From assembly GCA_946811695.1 (NCBI GenBank), contig OX328127.1, positions 52,049,274-52,113,273 on the forward strand: DNA of 64,000 nucleotides. Direction: 5' to 3'. The DNA comes from Gonocerus acuteangulatus. Its lineage: Eukaryota > Arthropoda > Insecta > Hemiptera > Coreidae. Positions within the stretch are counted from its first letter, which is position 1; each line of letters starts with the position of its first letter. This document shows, one piece after another, positions 23,475-36,100 of the stretch. The position numbers and the translations under genes are program-made. The notes under the pieces were generated by a model. The model saw only the letters and a program-made list of their open reading frames with translations. It was not told the origin of the DNA and ran no database searches.

Positions 23475-24100
23475 ATGTGTTTCCTGGACATACCTTGAAA
23501 CACCAGGCACTGCGCATGGTAATGAGTAAGAAACTATGGGCCAAAAATAGTGTTTTATTCAGAAGCCATTAACCTTTAATGTAAAATTAAGGCAATTCTA
23601 TAATGAATAATATATGAGGCAGACACTTTTAAGGGGGATAACATATAAAAAAAATCGAGGTGGGTTTTTCTAATATTATATGAAGTTTTTTCTTCACACT
23701 GCTATTTAAACACCATAATTGAAAATAATTACAAAAGGGCAGACACTTTTTGTGACGTTTAGTTTTAGCAAACATGAAAATAAATTCAGCCTATGATAGA
23801 CTGCAATACAGTGCGTAAGAGTGAGCGAGAGCACCAATCATCTAGACAGGACGGTTGTGGTTGTTCTCTGCGCTCTCATTGGCCCTTGATCTTGGAACAG
23901 CTGTTCCGGTTTAAATGGCAGTGTGAATAAAACACAATTTAATATTAGAAATAAAGCAACTTGCCTTAATTATACATTAAACATTGTTGGCTTCTGAATA
24001 AAATACTATTTTTGTGCCATATTTTTTTTAACACCTTTCCCCTATGTGCAGCACCTGGTGTTCCAACATATGTGCAGTGTAAGTGTCCAGGAAACACATA
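23475..24100. mobile_element. small TIR element (MITE)
   Basis: The ends are inverted copies over ~130 bp with moderate divergence: ATGTGTTTCCTGGACA at 23475-23490 versus its complement at 24085-24100, and AAAATAGTGTTTTATTCAGAAGCC at 23547-23570 versus its complement near 23990-24013. It separates the two copia copies. A fragment of the same TIR occurs at 42556-42626. No transposase ORF; superfamily unknown. Confidence 0.65.
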
Positions 24101-24214
24101 TTTGCCTTACCTACCCATGAGATGCAATACAGCAAAATTCCAAGGTACATAAAACTCTTCATGAAACGTGCGTTACCAGTTCTCCGACTAAATGGTGACA
24201 GAGGATACAACTAT

Positions 24215-25350
24215 TCAACAAAATCTCAAGCATTATTTTGTTTCAAACTATCTATTTCTCTATCCGTAGCTTTTATCCAAAAATCGCATTCGCTTGATCA
24301 TTATCAGCTTCACACTCAGCCAATCCAATACAGCTTATATTTTCTTGGATAACATCAACATGCCTAGCGACAATGATATTATTATTCAAAAGTACTTTAT
24401 ATCCCACTTCACTATAACCGATTCAAATGCACATATTTACCTTTTTATCCCATTTAGAAGTTATTATTTGTTCGGGTTTCCTAACAAAATCTTTACTACC
24501 ATATAAATTAAAGTTAGAAACATCTGGCTTCTTTCCAAAAAATATTTCATAGGGTGTTTTATTCTCAATGGTGTTAGCTAAAGAACGATTTTTCAAATAA
24601 GTTGCTGCACGGATAATTTCTGCCCAACATTTTTTTCTACAATAGCTTCTGCCAGTAAACAATGAAATATATTCATAATTGTTCTATTAAATCACTCCGT
24701 TTAATTCTTGAACATATGCGGGGCAGGGATTAATTTTGATAACCTTTTTTTTTGGTAGTCATAATTCTTACTATTTAAATATTCCTTACCAATGTCACAT
24801 CTCATAATACCAATTCTCTTATTTCCTAAGTTTTCAACCTCATTTACTTATTGAACAAAGGAATGAAAAACTTCTGTTTTAGGTTTAATCCTAGCTATGA
24901 TATAATCATCAGTAAATGAAACAAAATATTTTTCACCTTTGAGACTCATAGTTAGAAAAGGTCTACATACATCACTGTCAACAATTCCAAAATACTTTTA
25001 GCCTTCCTACTTTTTTCAAAAGGGGCACGGTTCATTTTACAACACAAGTTTTATAAATTTATATCAGGTCCAGATAAACTGATTCTTTACTGCCTTAAAT
25101 ACACTTAAAGTTCTCCTTGATGTTTCATTTCAGTTGTTTGAATTTTTTTTTTCTGAAGTTTCTTCATACAATTTGCAATACTATTGATTCCTTTAGGTAT
25201 AAGCTATCATATTTCTTAATTATATCATAGGCTGTTGTCAAATCACAAAGAAAGTCTAACTGTTTATTTGATCCTAGAAAGTCCTGCTGATCCCAATCTT
25301 CGCCAAATTGTGTCTTCTTTGCCTTTTGAATGATATTTACACACTTCATC
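24215..25350 (-). pseudogene. Ty1/copia gag-pol relic, copy 2
   Basis: On minus, reading from 25350: a gag-like piece (25164-25349) with FGEDWDQQDFLGSNK and TAYDIIKKYDSLYLKES resembles the copia-type gag domain. Broken integrase traces follow (KYFVSFTDDY and GIMRCDIGKEY). Then come CWAEIIRAATYLKNRS, NKTPYEIFFGKKPDVS and VARHVDVIQ. Many stops; most of gag, protease, RT and both LTRs are missing. It overlaps in content with 22080-22960. Confidence 0.75.
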
Positions 25351-26010
25351 AGTTTCTAAAACAAAGTCAAGCGTTTTTCCACATACGAAAACAGTACTAC
25401 ATACAAAGATCACTTTTTATAACCGACATTGCAACCTTCCTTCTGTACTATAATAGAGATATAAAAGTGCCTCAACAAAAGTATTGAAATTATTAAAGTT
25501 CTGAATAGAAACATGAATACTTACTTATATGATATTAGTCCAAATTATGATTAGATAAACACAGAACATTTTTATGATATACTTACTTATACGATATTAG
25601 TCTATATTCTGGTTAGAGCAGTGTTGCCCTAGGTAATCAAATCAAAATTGATGTGATATGAAAAAAACTGATCTGATATTAAGAAAATTAATCTTAAAAA
25701 ATATGATATTTTATTGTATGATATCTTATATGATATTTGTCCAAACTCTGAGAATATAAACCTACTATTTAGATAAACAAACAAAGGTTTTGTATTGCAC
25801 TTATTCTTAGAAGGCGGGGCAACACTGGAAAGAAAATGCCGATTTCTGACTATAAACTCTTCTGTATATGACAGTTTCGAACTCGTTACTTCCAAACTAT
25901 CAATCCTAGAAGATTTTGAGCTAGCCTACGAGATTTCCCACATCAAGACGTGCATATATGCGAAATTCGGTCCAAATCGGTCAAACGGTGTGGATTTGTA
26001 TAAAGAACAG
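25351..26010. other. AT-rich sequence with short local repeats
   Basis: Repeated TACTTATATGATATTAGTC phrases at 25522-25540 and, with one substitution, near 25582 suggest a small tandem or dispersed unit. No gene. Confidence 0.4.
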
Positions 26011-26021
26011 ACAGACACGAG

Positions 26022-26022
<1 letters not shown>

Positions 26023-26097
<75 letters not shown>

Positions 26098-26098
26098 A
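26023..26098. repeat. (TA)n(GT)n microsatellite
   Basis: Preceded by GGTCCAAATCGGTCAAACGG and ACAGACAGACACGAGA, a flank type shared with other TA-containing repeats in this window. Confidence 0.9.
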
Positions 26099-27399
26099 TA
26101 GATTATTTGGAGAATCACTTGCTTGAATAACAGTAGTATATATTCACTAATAAAAAAACAAAAATGAAAAAAATTATCACTACGATGATGTACGGAGCTC
26201 AATTGAAAGATGGAATAGTTTAAACCAAATGTAACCCGTCGAATCAAATACTATTTACAGCGTTGTGTTTACTTTGGAATTCGCCTGCTAAAATCAAAAC
26301 AACCTCGAATACGGTTCCAAGAACTACTTCCCTTTACACTAAATACAACAGTTTCATCAATTTCGAACATAATTTTTTTCCACCTAGATTCGTCATTCGT
26401 CCCACTGTGTGGCGACAGGAATTTTCTTATTTCACGGCTCGTTGGGAAAATTCCTCGCTGCACCGATATTTCGTCGGCGCTAATGATATTTTTGTTCGAA
26501 ATTTCATCAAAATCGGACCTTTTTTGAGCCTGCGAGAGAGAGAGAGAGAGATCAAACAGACACATATATTTGTATAAGTTGGAACCACTTTTATTTTCGT
26601 GATCTCTGGGTACTCAAACGTGAAAGGTTGTAGTCTGCACTTCCGGTTTGGAGTCCATACTCGCCGACGTCATTAGCAGATTTCTTTCCTATGGAGGGAT
26701 GGGGGAAACGCGCTATAATTAACAAGATTGTAGATGGGGTCTGGTGGATGGTAAATTTGGTCCCCCTTGGTTGATTGACTAGCAAGGTTGATTCTCTGGG
26801 TGATGTGGTTTCGCGTCATGCTTGTGATGGGCTTGGTAAAATAGTCCATAATCCACCAAGGATATTATGGGTCGAAACCTGTAGATCATCCGGTGCTTAT
26901 AGCTTAGAAGCAGATACCTCGTAAAAAAAGGCGGTCGATAAGAATAAAACTTTGTAAAAAAAAAAAAAAAAAAGAACAAACTGCTTACAGACTGTACACA
27001 TGTTCTTTATCAGTCGCTGTGACACGTTAACTGTTAAACGTAGGGGCGCCCGTATTTAACACATTACTTGGTATTGTATTGTTCACCGTAATGCATATGT
27101 TCCACATTCATGGAGACTAAGATATATACATTTTCGGCGGGAGCTAGTTTTAGACTTTCCGTTATAATATTTGTTAAATATTTGAAATACGGCTCAAAAA
27201 TCTTGATAACTTGTAAGACCACATTTGAAGCCTTAAAATATTTCCTACAAATATTTGAAAAAATTCGATCGAGCCTTCTCAATGGGCGAAAACATTGCAG
27301 GAAGGGTTGCTTTCGTTCCGTTAAAGAGGTCCCAAAAAAAACTATCGTTGATGTTGCAACAATAAAGTAATTTTTTTTTGTGTGAGTTTTAGCGCGGTT

Positions 27400-27522
27400 A
27401 CTCCATACCTCCATAGGGAGAACCCGCTTATGAGGTTGACCTCACGACGCAATCCGGAAGTGCCGACTAGAAACTTTCTCGTTTCAGACCCCATGGATCA
27501 CGAAATTTAGGTGGTTCAAATT

Positions 27523-27560
<38 letters not shown>

Positions 27561-27577
27561 AATTTGAACCACCTTGG
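27400..27577. repeat. TA-tract element with inverted flanks
   Basis: GGTGGTTCAAATTT before the TA run and AAATTTGAACCACC after it form a perfect inverted pair (27510-27577). The left unique part (GTCGTGAGGTCAACCTC-like, AGTGCCGACTAGAAA, TCAGACCCCATGGATCACG) reappears inverted at 57770-57862. A diverged version lies at 26575-26640. Confidence 0.7.
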
Positions 27578-27722
27578 CTACCACCGAGGAAGAAACAAGT
27601 ACCTGGCTGAAGAAGATGGAGATGAATCCATCGAAATATTCCAGGAAGAAGTGAGGAGTACCACCGCTGGAGAAAAATGCCGTTCCACCCAAAAATACTA
27701 TCCCAGCGACGAAAAATAACAT
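27578..27722. other. complex insert between two TA tracts
   Basis: About 145 bp of non-repetitive, purine-rich sequence enclosed by (TA)n on both sides. The plus strand reads as TTEEETSTWLKKMEMNPSKY before a TGA and then a further open run. The minus strand is open and hydrophobic. It may be a captured exon or cDNA fragment, but I do not recognise it. Confidence 0.35.
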
Positions 27723-27724
27723 CA

Positions 27725-27775
<51 letters not shown>

Positions 27776-29062
27776 TTGACTGTTCGCGCTCCAGACGGAA
27801 AAATGGTCCGATTTTGATGAAATTTGGTACAAAAATCTGTCTTCTAATTTGAAAGGTCAAGTTCTTTAACCAGCAGAATCCGCCCACTGGAAGATGGTGT
27901 TTGGGGCGAAATTCGCGCAAGAAAAATCGTAACGCTTACGTTTTTTAGTTTATAAGCTTCTTGCTTTCAAGGCGATAGCTTCAACCGTTTTTGAGAAAAT
28001 TGGAAAAATAGTTTTTGAATACCGTTTTTGGTTTGGGTACTTAGAATCATGGGTTTCAGTTGAAACATTTTCTGCATGTTCTACTTTCTTTAAAACTAAT
28101 ATGTTGAAATTTTTGTTACGTTTGTAGTTAAGGAAGGGTTAGATTAAAATATTTTATTAACAGACATAAAAAGTTTTGGCAAATTTGTATACTTTCCTTA
28201 ATATCTCGAAAAAGGTTGAGAATCTTGGTAAACGGAAGATTGCCATTAGAAAGCTTACTAAATGCTCTACAAAAAAGGGTCGGATGAAAGTTTTGATTAG
28301 GCGATGTCAATCGGAGAAATAAGTGCTTAAAATATTAAAGTAATTGATTTCGCTTATTCGAACTGTTCTTTTTGTCTTTGATTTTGGTACTTAGAATTAT
28401 GGGATTCAGTTGAAACATTTTCTGCATGTTCGAATTTCATCAACACTAATATTTTGAAATTTTGGTTACGTTTGGAGTAAAGGAAGGGTTAGAATAAAAT
28501 ATTTTATTAACAGACAAGAAAAGTTTTGGTAACTTTGTATACTTTCGTTAGTATCTCGAAAACCGTTAACTATCTTGGGAAGCGGAAGATTACTATTCGA
28601 AAGCTTACTAAATGCTCTACAAAAAAGGTTCTGAAGAAAGTTTTAATTAGGCGATGTCAATCGGAGAAATAAGTGCTTAAAACTTTGAAGTAATTGATTT
28701 TGTTTATTCGAACGGTTCTTTTTGTCTGTTTTATTCCTTGTTATTTTTCAATTGCTTATAGTCGGATAATGTATTTGAGAATAAAACAGGTTAAGTAAAA
28801 TAAGAAGATCAATTTATTGTTAAAAATGTAGCGTTCAAAGAGAGAGATCCCAAGGCTTTCCAAATGCCTCTGAGCGGAGGCCTTTCTGGCCGACTTATGG
28901 GCTGGCCGACCCATGCAGGTAAGATCATAAATCAAGACCTTTCAAGACTGGTAGAACCAAAATAATAACTGATTCTATTTTAATCTCTCCAAATTAGACT
29001 AGGGATAAGAACGGAACCGCGCTACGATGATGCAGTTCCTGCGAGTCGGACTTTTTTATAGC
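27723..29062 (+). repeat. dispersed repeat family B, copy 2
   Basis: Starts after a (TA)n run with GCTTGACTGTTCGCGCTCC, includes TTAACCAGCAGAATCCGCCC, and ends GCGAGTCGGACTTTTTTAT. It contains a head-to-tail duplication of ~345 bp (28045-28385 and 28390-28720; both with CGATGTCAATCGGAGAAATA). The end motif GCAGTTCCTGCGAGTCGGAC resembles the end of family A (GCAGCTCCTGCGTGACGGAC). Confidence 0.65.
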
Positions 29063-29560
29063 TAGTAATTCAGCTGTAAAGCTTGAACAAATAGAAGGGA
29101 GTGAAAATTTGTATATTCTTTGGTCTGACAGTATAGCTGATCCTACTCCTTCCACTGTTTTTGATCCATCAGTGAAGACAAAGTTACTAGGCACTGTTTG
29201 ATTTTTAATTTTATAGAATTCATTTTCATAGATTAACGGTGGGGTTTCTTTTTTTAAATATTTTGTAAGGCTGATATTAACGTGTGGAGGATGTAATAGT
29301 CATGGTGGATGATTTGATAAGGTAATGGGCTGCAGTTTAATATTATTTAAATGATTCCTGTTAAAGAAAACATTGGCTCTGGCAGGGAACGGTACTTTTG
29401 AAGTATTGTTATCATAATGATCAGAATAATGCTGAAGTTTACGCTGGTGAAGTAATCATTCAAAGGGTCTGTTAGCCGGCCTTTGATTCTGAAATAAGAG
29501 GAAATTGTAAGCTGTAATCTTCTATAGGTTTAGTGGTGGTTCGCCGGCCTCTACAAGAAT
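29060..29560 (-). pseudogene. non-LTR retrotransposon RNase H relic
   Basis: The minus strand has PSNFVFTDGSKTVEGVGSAI and later FTAELLAIKK, the start of an RNase H domain (the FTDGSK Asp and the AEL Glu are the first two catalytic positions). It is preceded by YLKKETPPLIYEN, in another frame PPWLLHPPHVN, and more distant traces typical of the region between RT and RNase H in I/R1/Jockey-type elements. The domain is cut off at ~29060 where the family B end joins it. Not the same element as at 37428-41668, whose ORF2 has no RNase H. Confidence 0.65.
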
Positions 29561-29569
29561 GCTTGGAGC

Positions 29570-29902
29570 TGGACAATAAAGTAAATCGGTCTTTTAGGGC
29601 AAGGGGCTTACTCCGGAACCAAATTATTAATTTTCTCGTAACGGCCGTTATTTTTATCCCCTTAAACGATACTTGGTAGAAATCATGCCCAACTAATAGG
29701 GAACATTTGTTGTAAAGAAAAGCAAACTCAATCAATTTGAAGTGGGCGTTTACTCCAGAACCAAATTTACAAATATCTGTTCAGTATACATACAAGAGCA
29801 AACATATTTGTGTTTATATTAAATTTATTTCTGATATTTTATGCACAATTGACCAAATTGCTGAGTAATGTGGTTATGCAGCTGTTACATGACGGAGATT
29901 TT
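29570..29902 (+). repeat. repeat family A, diverged fragment
   Basis: AAAGTAAATCGGTC, CTTACTCCGGAACCAAATTA and GCGTTTACTCCAGAACCAAA mark two tandem units. The right edge TTATGCAGCTGTTACATGACGG corresponds to the family end. Confidence 0.55.
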
Positions 29903-32386
29903 GTTTAAATTTACCTACATCCTAGACACCTGATTTCGCTTGCTTCTTCCAATTCATGTTCCTGTGAAACGGACCATGCCATAAAAGGAAATACTTACTA
30001 GAAGAAATAAATGGTTTTCAACTTTTTAATCAGTCAATAGTTCCCTATCTGCACCCCTGACGGATCGCTCTCCTCAATAACATCTCCTGTGAATACATTA
30101 TTTCCGCTGATTTCCAAGTAAAATAAGAGAGTCGGAAGCGACTAACACAACTGGATCTAAAGATCGTGTCGACTATTGAATAAATAATCAGCTCGTACGG
30201 TAAGTTGTCTGAATAAGTAACGACCCCCCCCCCCCTAATCGGTTAATTAGGGACCTCCGCGACGGATGGTGTGAGGTCCCCCCAGTCATTACCAACGGAT
30301 AAATGAGCTTTAAATATTCAAAACCTCCAATTTACACTGCCTTACAGTAATTAATCTACATACCATTAAGTGCATTCGCAGTTCTCTTCCTCCGATATAA
30401 GAAGGGGTTTTTTTCTTAGGTTTCACAAATGAGATAAAGAACCATGGAGAAGGACTGGAATATGGAAATGATAAGTGGAAAATACCGTTATCTTCCTGAA
30501 ATACTACATTAGGTAGAGAAAAGTATGTCTGGCAGAAAATATCTCATCTACGTCTTCCATCCTGTATAAAGGTTACCACTAAAGAGATATGGAAAGCGTA
30601 GAAAAGAAGCTCTGACAATTTTCCTTTAAATAGAAGAAAAACAAACAATCAGATACTTCAAGGACCGTTTTCTCCGCCTGACTTGGACTCATACAAACTA
30701 GTGACATAATATTTCATGAAGAAAAACATTATTAATCTTTTAATGCCCACTTTCCACTTATGTAACTAAATCACGATTTCCAGCAAAGTACAACTTCTTT
30801 CTTGTTGTCGATGAGACAAACAAGAAAAAAGCAATCATTTTACACGTAAAAACAAGTCTGACACGTAGTAACTGCATCATGTTAGTTCTTATCCATAATG
30901 ATCCGATCACTAGAGGCATTTGAAATGCTCGGAATAGAATGCGTTAGTATTTTGTGAAAAATGTAAACAGCTACATCAACCTGATATCTTGAAGAATAGT
31001 GAAATTTTAGGAGTCTCAAGTAATACATTACAGTAGCCAGCTCTAAGCTTAAAAATAACTACAATATTTGTAGTGGATATAGATAACAAGTTTTAAAACA
31101 ACGTAAAAAGAGTTATTAAAAGTAAAAAAGTTCACAAATAATTTTCAAAAAAAATCAAAGCCTCAATCATCAGAGTCCTGAAATATACAGGTTAAAAATT
31201 TTAAAGTAGTTTTATGGTACAGCTAAGTATAACATATTTAAAAAAATAGATTTTTATTGAGTCCCCACCAGAGATATTAAAGCCTAAAGTTATCAATAAT
31301 TGCAAAAATTTGTAGTTTAAACATTTATTCAAAAATAAGCAGATATATAGCAGATTTAACTATACTTTTAATACAAGCTTCTAACTTAGCTTTATTATCG
31401 TGCCAAAAATCAACTTTGATATACATCCCCTTATACTAAAAGATTACCCTCAGAAGCGACCCTTTAAGAATTATAAACAGTTGTTTTCAATGGCAGTTTT
31501 CATATATTGAACTTCAAAATACTCAAATAGCAAAGAAGAAATAAAAGATAAACCTGTAAGACTGTAGGGAAAACAGTGGTGTTTTAATGATTAGTCTATG
31601 ACTTACCAGTCCTTAGAAAATGAGTTTTCCGTAAGAGCTTATAAAATCGGCATGCGCGGTGAAACAAAGATGAGCGCCATTTTCAAACGGTTGACTCTAA
31701 ACAAATTTTAAAAATCGTTTTGAACAACTCATTCCATATGTAATTGATGGTAAAAATATCAATTTTTTCTAAAATGGTCAAGCAACCACCTTTGGACCTC
31801 TTGATATGGATTGAACCTTTAACAAATTGCGGTCAAATTTGTTCTAATATAGGAGAAATTGTCACTTTAATAAACAAAAAGATTATTAGTAAAAAAAAAA
31901 AAAAAAAAAATGCTAATAGTCTTATTCAGCACAGTGTGATTAGCGTATATTTTCTTGTTCACACGTTCCTGAATGCTTCCCAGGGTACTACTTTGTAGTC
32001 ACTTTAAATATGTTATGGATTTGTTCTTTATAGCCAGGATGCTTCCTCTAAAACATGAATTTGTGCCAATAAAACGGCGCTTTATATTCCCATATCGTGT
32101 AACATTCCGAAACATTCGTTAAACCTATCGGAGATTACGAATCCAACGTTGTAATTTAAAAAAATGAGGCAATAAAACCCAGTTAAATAATATTTCCGGC
32201 AAATTCAGGCCAAGTTGAAGTTCAGTAAATTCTATCGATCTTACTTAGAAAAAATACAGTTCAAGTGCTTTGCGACATTTTATTCACGTGTTTACTCTTG
32301 TTTTGGCTGAAATGAAGCACGTAAGCAGTACGTGAAGTTTTACGCGTATCCGAGTTTGGGCACTAATAGCTCAGAATTGCCGAATA
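29903..32386. other. AT-rich non-genic stretch
   Basis: A poly(C) run sits at 30224-30235 and an A-run near 31892. ORF 31744-31998 has no recognisable domain. No repeat boundary was resolved. Confidence 0.4.
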
Positions 32387-33179
32387 TCTTCTCTTCTACT
32401 ATATATTTATCGAATACCACTCACTCACTCACTGACCTATCATCGCCCAGCCCAAACAACTTGCCAGAAAAATTTGAAATTTTGAATGGACACTCCTTTT
32501 AGGATGTAAACACTCAATAAGATAGGATTTTTTTATATTCAAAATTTTAAATACATTTAGAGGGGTTTGAATTTTTAGTTGGTTAAGAGCATGCACGCCT
32601 TGGCAGCTTTCGTTGCTAGGATGATAAGAGGGTAGCTGTTATTGTACCGTATCTATTTCATAGCGTTATTTTTAATTGCGGTTATTTTTAACTACGATGG
32701 CAGACCTTGAATTACTAGAAATAAACTGTGATTTTGTCCCTCATAGAGTTTACGCTATATCTGGTGATGGTCCATCCGGGGTAATAATATCTCGAACCCT
32801 TGCACAGCCTCTTCACCCATCAGCATCCCCAGTCATAACACTTCTTGGTAATGCTCGCAAATATAATGGGTGTTTCCAAATGACGTCTTGGAAACACACA
32901 TTTTATCGTCCATTTATTTTTGATAACAAATTTTAACGTGTACTGGTTAAAATTCTGTTACTTGACACCGGTCCGGGGCGCCCCAGTGTCAAGAAACATT
33001 ATACGTTGATTCCTTATCGATTGATGATTAACTTATAGTATGACGGGAACCGTGCTATAATAAACTGCACAAATGTATGTAGTATCGTAAATATTGATGA
33101 TACATTATTTAACGCAATAAAATAACTGCTATATTATAACTAGCTGAATATCCGTGACGAAGCGCGGGTATTCAGCTAG
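32387..33179 (+). mobile_element. candidate non-autonomous Helitron
   Basis: The proposed 5' end is TCTTCTCTTCTACTATATAT preceded by A. The proposed 3' end is a GC hairpin (CCGTGACGAAGCGCGGG) followed by TATTCAGCTAG and then T, fitting the Helitron rule of a 3' hairpin, CTRR and insertion between A and T. The 5' part contains CACTCACTCACTCACTGAC, a phrase I associate with insect Helitron ends. An unusually long palindrome at the 3' end (arms ~20 bp, 33134-33188) extends past the CTAG. An 86-codon ORF at 32676-32936 is probably spurious. Confidence 0.5.
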
Positions 33180-33188
33180 TTATAACAT

Positions 33189-36100
33189 GTTTTCTAGTTG
33201 TATAAATCATATGTAAGGATTTCTTATTTTTTTTTGGTTGAATTTACGGCTTGTCAAATTTAAGGCACCTCTTTAAATAATTAGGCTAGATATAGGTCAA
33301 CCTGAGATAATAATACCAATAAATACGATTAAGGACATGTTAGTATTTAAATTATTATTTTCACATTAAGAAATTTCATTTTTTTAGAATATATTTATAC
33401 TTTTCTTTCTGTTATCACAACTGCTGGTGGGGACTGTCGTCGCTGGCGTCGGTGCGGGTACTGTGGGCGAGCGTTTTCGACTTGAATACGTCATTATCAA
33501 GCTACTGTTAACACGTTCGGGCTCAGCGTTGTGGCATTTGCGTCCGATTTCTTATTTTGTAAGTACCAAAATTAAAGAATATGTTTCTATCGTTCCATAA
33601 GCCATTCAGTATCAATTGATTGAGAGACTGCATCACATGGTAAAATAAGAAACATTTTCCCTCATGACTTAACATAAGTTCTTTCTTAGAATATAAAATC
33701 TAAATATATTTGTATTAATTTTGAATACTTGAAAATTCATTGTAAATGCATGATTTTTGTGAAATCCAGAAGCATGGAGAATGTATAATAATTGCTTGCT
33801 ATGATGATATTCTTCAGAAATCTCTTTTTATTATTAAAATTTAAGTTGACATTAAGAATTTTCTTTTTCGTAACATCTCTACACTCAGCAAACGATAGAA
33901 AACCATTACTTTTTACACGTTGTAATATCCAACCGACAACTTCGTCACCATCCTGATGTTATTTTGAAAAATTAGTTATACGCCATTTCTTGGACCGCCT
34001 TCTGTGACCAAAGAACGGTCAGAACCATAAATTAATTCAGAACAGTGGGTGGCATTAGGTTAACATTCTGTTGTATTTAGGTGAATACATAAAACGGGGA
34101 ATTTTGGAAAATAAATGAATATTTATTAATTGGAAACTATCAAAATACAAAAACGCGGGTAAAAAATGTAACATTATAATATGTATATATTTTTTGTTAG
34201 TATATCAAAGAAGAAATGCCGCCAAGTGGGTTTTGATAAATTAGGAAAATTTTTCCCGAGGCAAGCGGCTTACAAATGGTCTATTTGTATGTGGAGCGGA
34301 CATGGCGGAGGATGTTGTAGATTGTGAATTGGCTGTTTTAATATTTATAGGTTAGACTTGGGGACTCTTTACCAATGGTAGGGCTTAACGAGCCTTAAAT
34401 TCCTCGGAAGGACTCACATCCTCCTTTAATTGATGATCGGCTAATAGGTTTTTTGTGTAGTCCTGTTCAGAAATGTGTAGATGATTTTTCAGGTGTTCAC
34501 CCTTGGAGCCTGTAGCGGCGCCTTTGATGTGAGTCATTAGGGTTTATCTGTTCCACTATGCGGCTGTCTATTCCTGTCAGGAATAGGGATGGTCCTTGGA
34601 GGACGATTTCATCGACTGTCTTAGTCCCTCAGCCGTGTAAGGATTAAATTTGTTTTTATTTTCGTTAAGAGGAAATGGATCACATCCAACCACTGCTTAG
34701 ACATGTAGAAATTAAAAGCAGCATTAAATGTTTTTAAGGAATGGTAAATCAGGAATTAGGATTATTTAAACAATCCATTCATATTACAAGGATATGCGTA
34801 TGGCTAATCAAGTTTATTAAAAAAAGTGCTTAGTATATATAAAAAATATTGAATATTTAATATCTACTACTAATATGTGACCATGATCGTGTAGCTCCTG
34901 TTCTCTGAAGAAGTAGGATAAATCCATAAAAAAAATAAATAAATAAATGACAAATTATTGAATATTCATTTTAGCACCACTTAAAAATTATATATAATTT
35001 TTCTATTATTTTTTGTTTGAGTTTCATTTTAGTACATTCATCAGAACGGAATTAGCTATTGAGGTTGCACTCGTACCTTATCGTGGAGGCAACATTACTC
35101 AGTAAGTAGATAAGGCCTGTCTTTGCATTAAGTAAGCATGTGTTAATAGTGAATGTCCAATTCTAAGCCTTTTTATGTCAATATCTGTTTAAAGACAATT
35201 TATTTTCAAACCAAACATAGATTGTGTTTTTAATTTCTCGTGTTCCTATCCTAAGTTAACAAATGAAACTGGGGATGTGAAAATTATGGTAAGCCTTAAT
35301 GATGGCACAATCCCTGTCAGTCGGAGTTTTTAATAATTTTATTGCCACAATAATTCTTTACTAAAAACTATAATAAAACATTACCCATCGACAACCCTAT
35401 TAAGAGCTCCCTCAAATTGGCCAGGCTTATATGTAAATGAGAAAGCGGGGACTAGATTTAATGAATATAAAATACACGCGTAATTCCCTTATCCATTAAT
35501 AGTATTGGCACTCTTCTAGATTGCTATTGGGTGTTGTCAAATGCACAATAGACTCCAATCAATTGGTTAAATCTCATTGAACAAATGTTCCCATAACATT
35601 TGCCCAATACGAGCTAGTGTAGGATTAAGTTGCTCACAATACACACTACCGTACCGTTAATTCTTCATAGTCATGAATATTTCATGAATTCATCTGTAGA
35701 CCTTATACTACCATTTGAACTATTATTAGAAGTAAATATCGTATTATACGGCTGTAAAGGAAGTTGGTTATTCCCCTTGTCGAGTATAACCTATAGTTTA
35801 TATAGCAAGAGTTCGCTGAGGTTTATGCAGAACATTTACAACTTATTACTTTCTCATTGCAATAACATAAAAAGTCCTACTCATCTTAGCAAGAATAGCC
35901 TTCGCTAAACATTTATGAACAAGAAGACGTCAAAGCTTGGCCCAGATGAAGAATTCGCAGGCATTGGAAATCCATGTGGACACAACTACAAATGAAGAAC
36001 TATTAAGCCTAAACCATAGAAAAGCGCCATCACAGGTAATACTCGTGGAGGGGTAGTTTTGACAAAATTGAGAATAGGCCTAAAAACCTGACTCGTGTCC

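Noticed and set aside
26395..26414. Third Transib end (CCCACTGTG followed by TGGCG)
   Set aside because: The heptamer is present, but no partner CACAGTG end with a matching TGGCG was found upstream; a related site at 17555 is mutated and next to a tRNA-like head.
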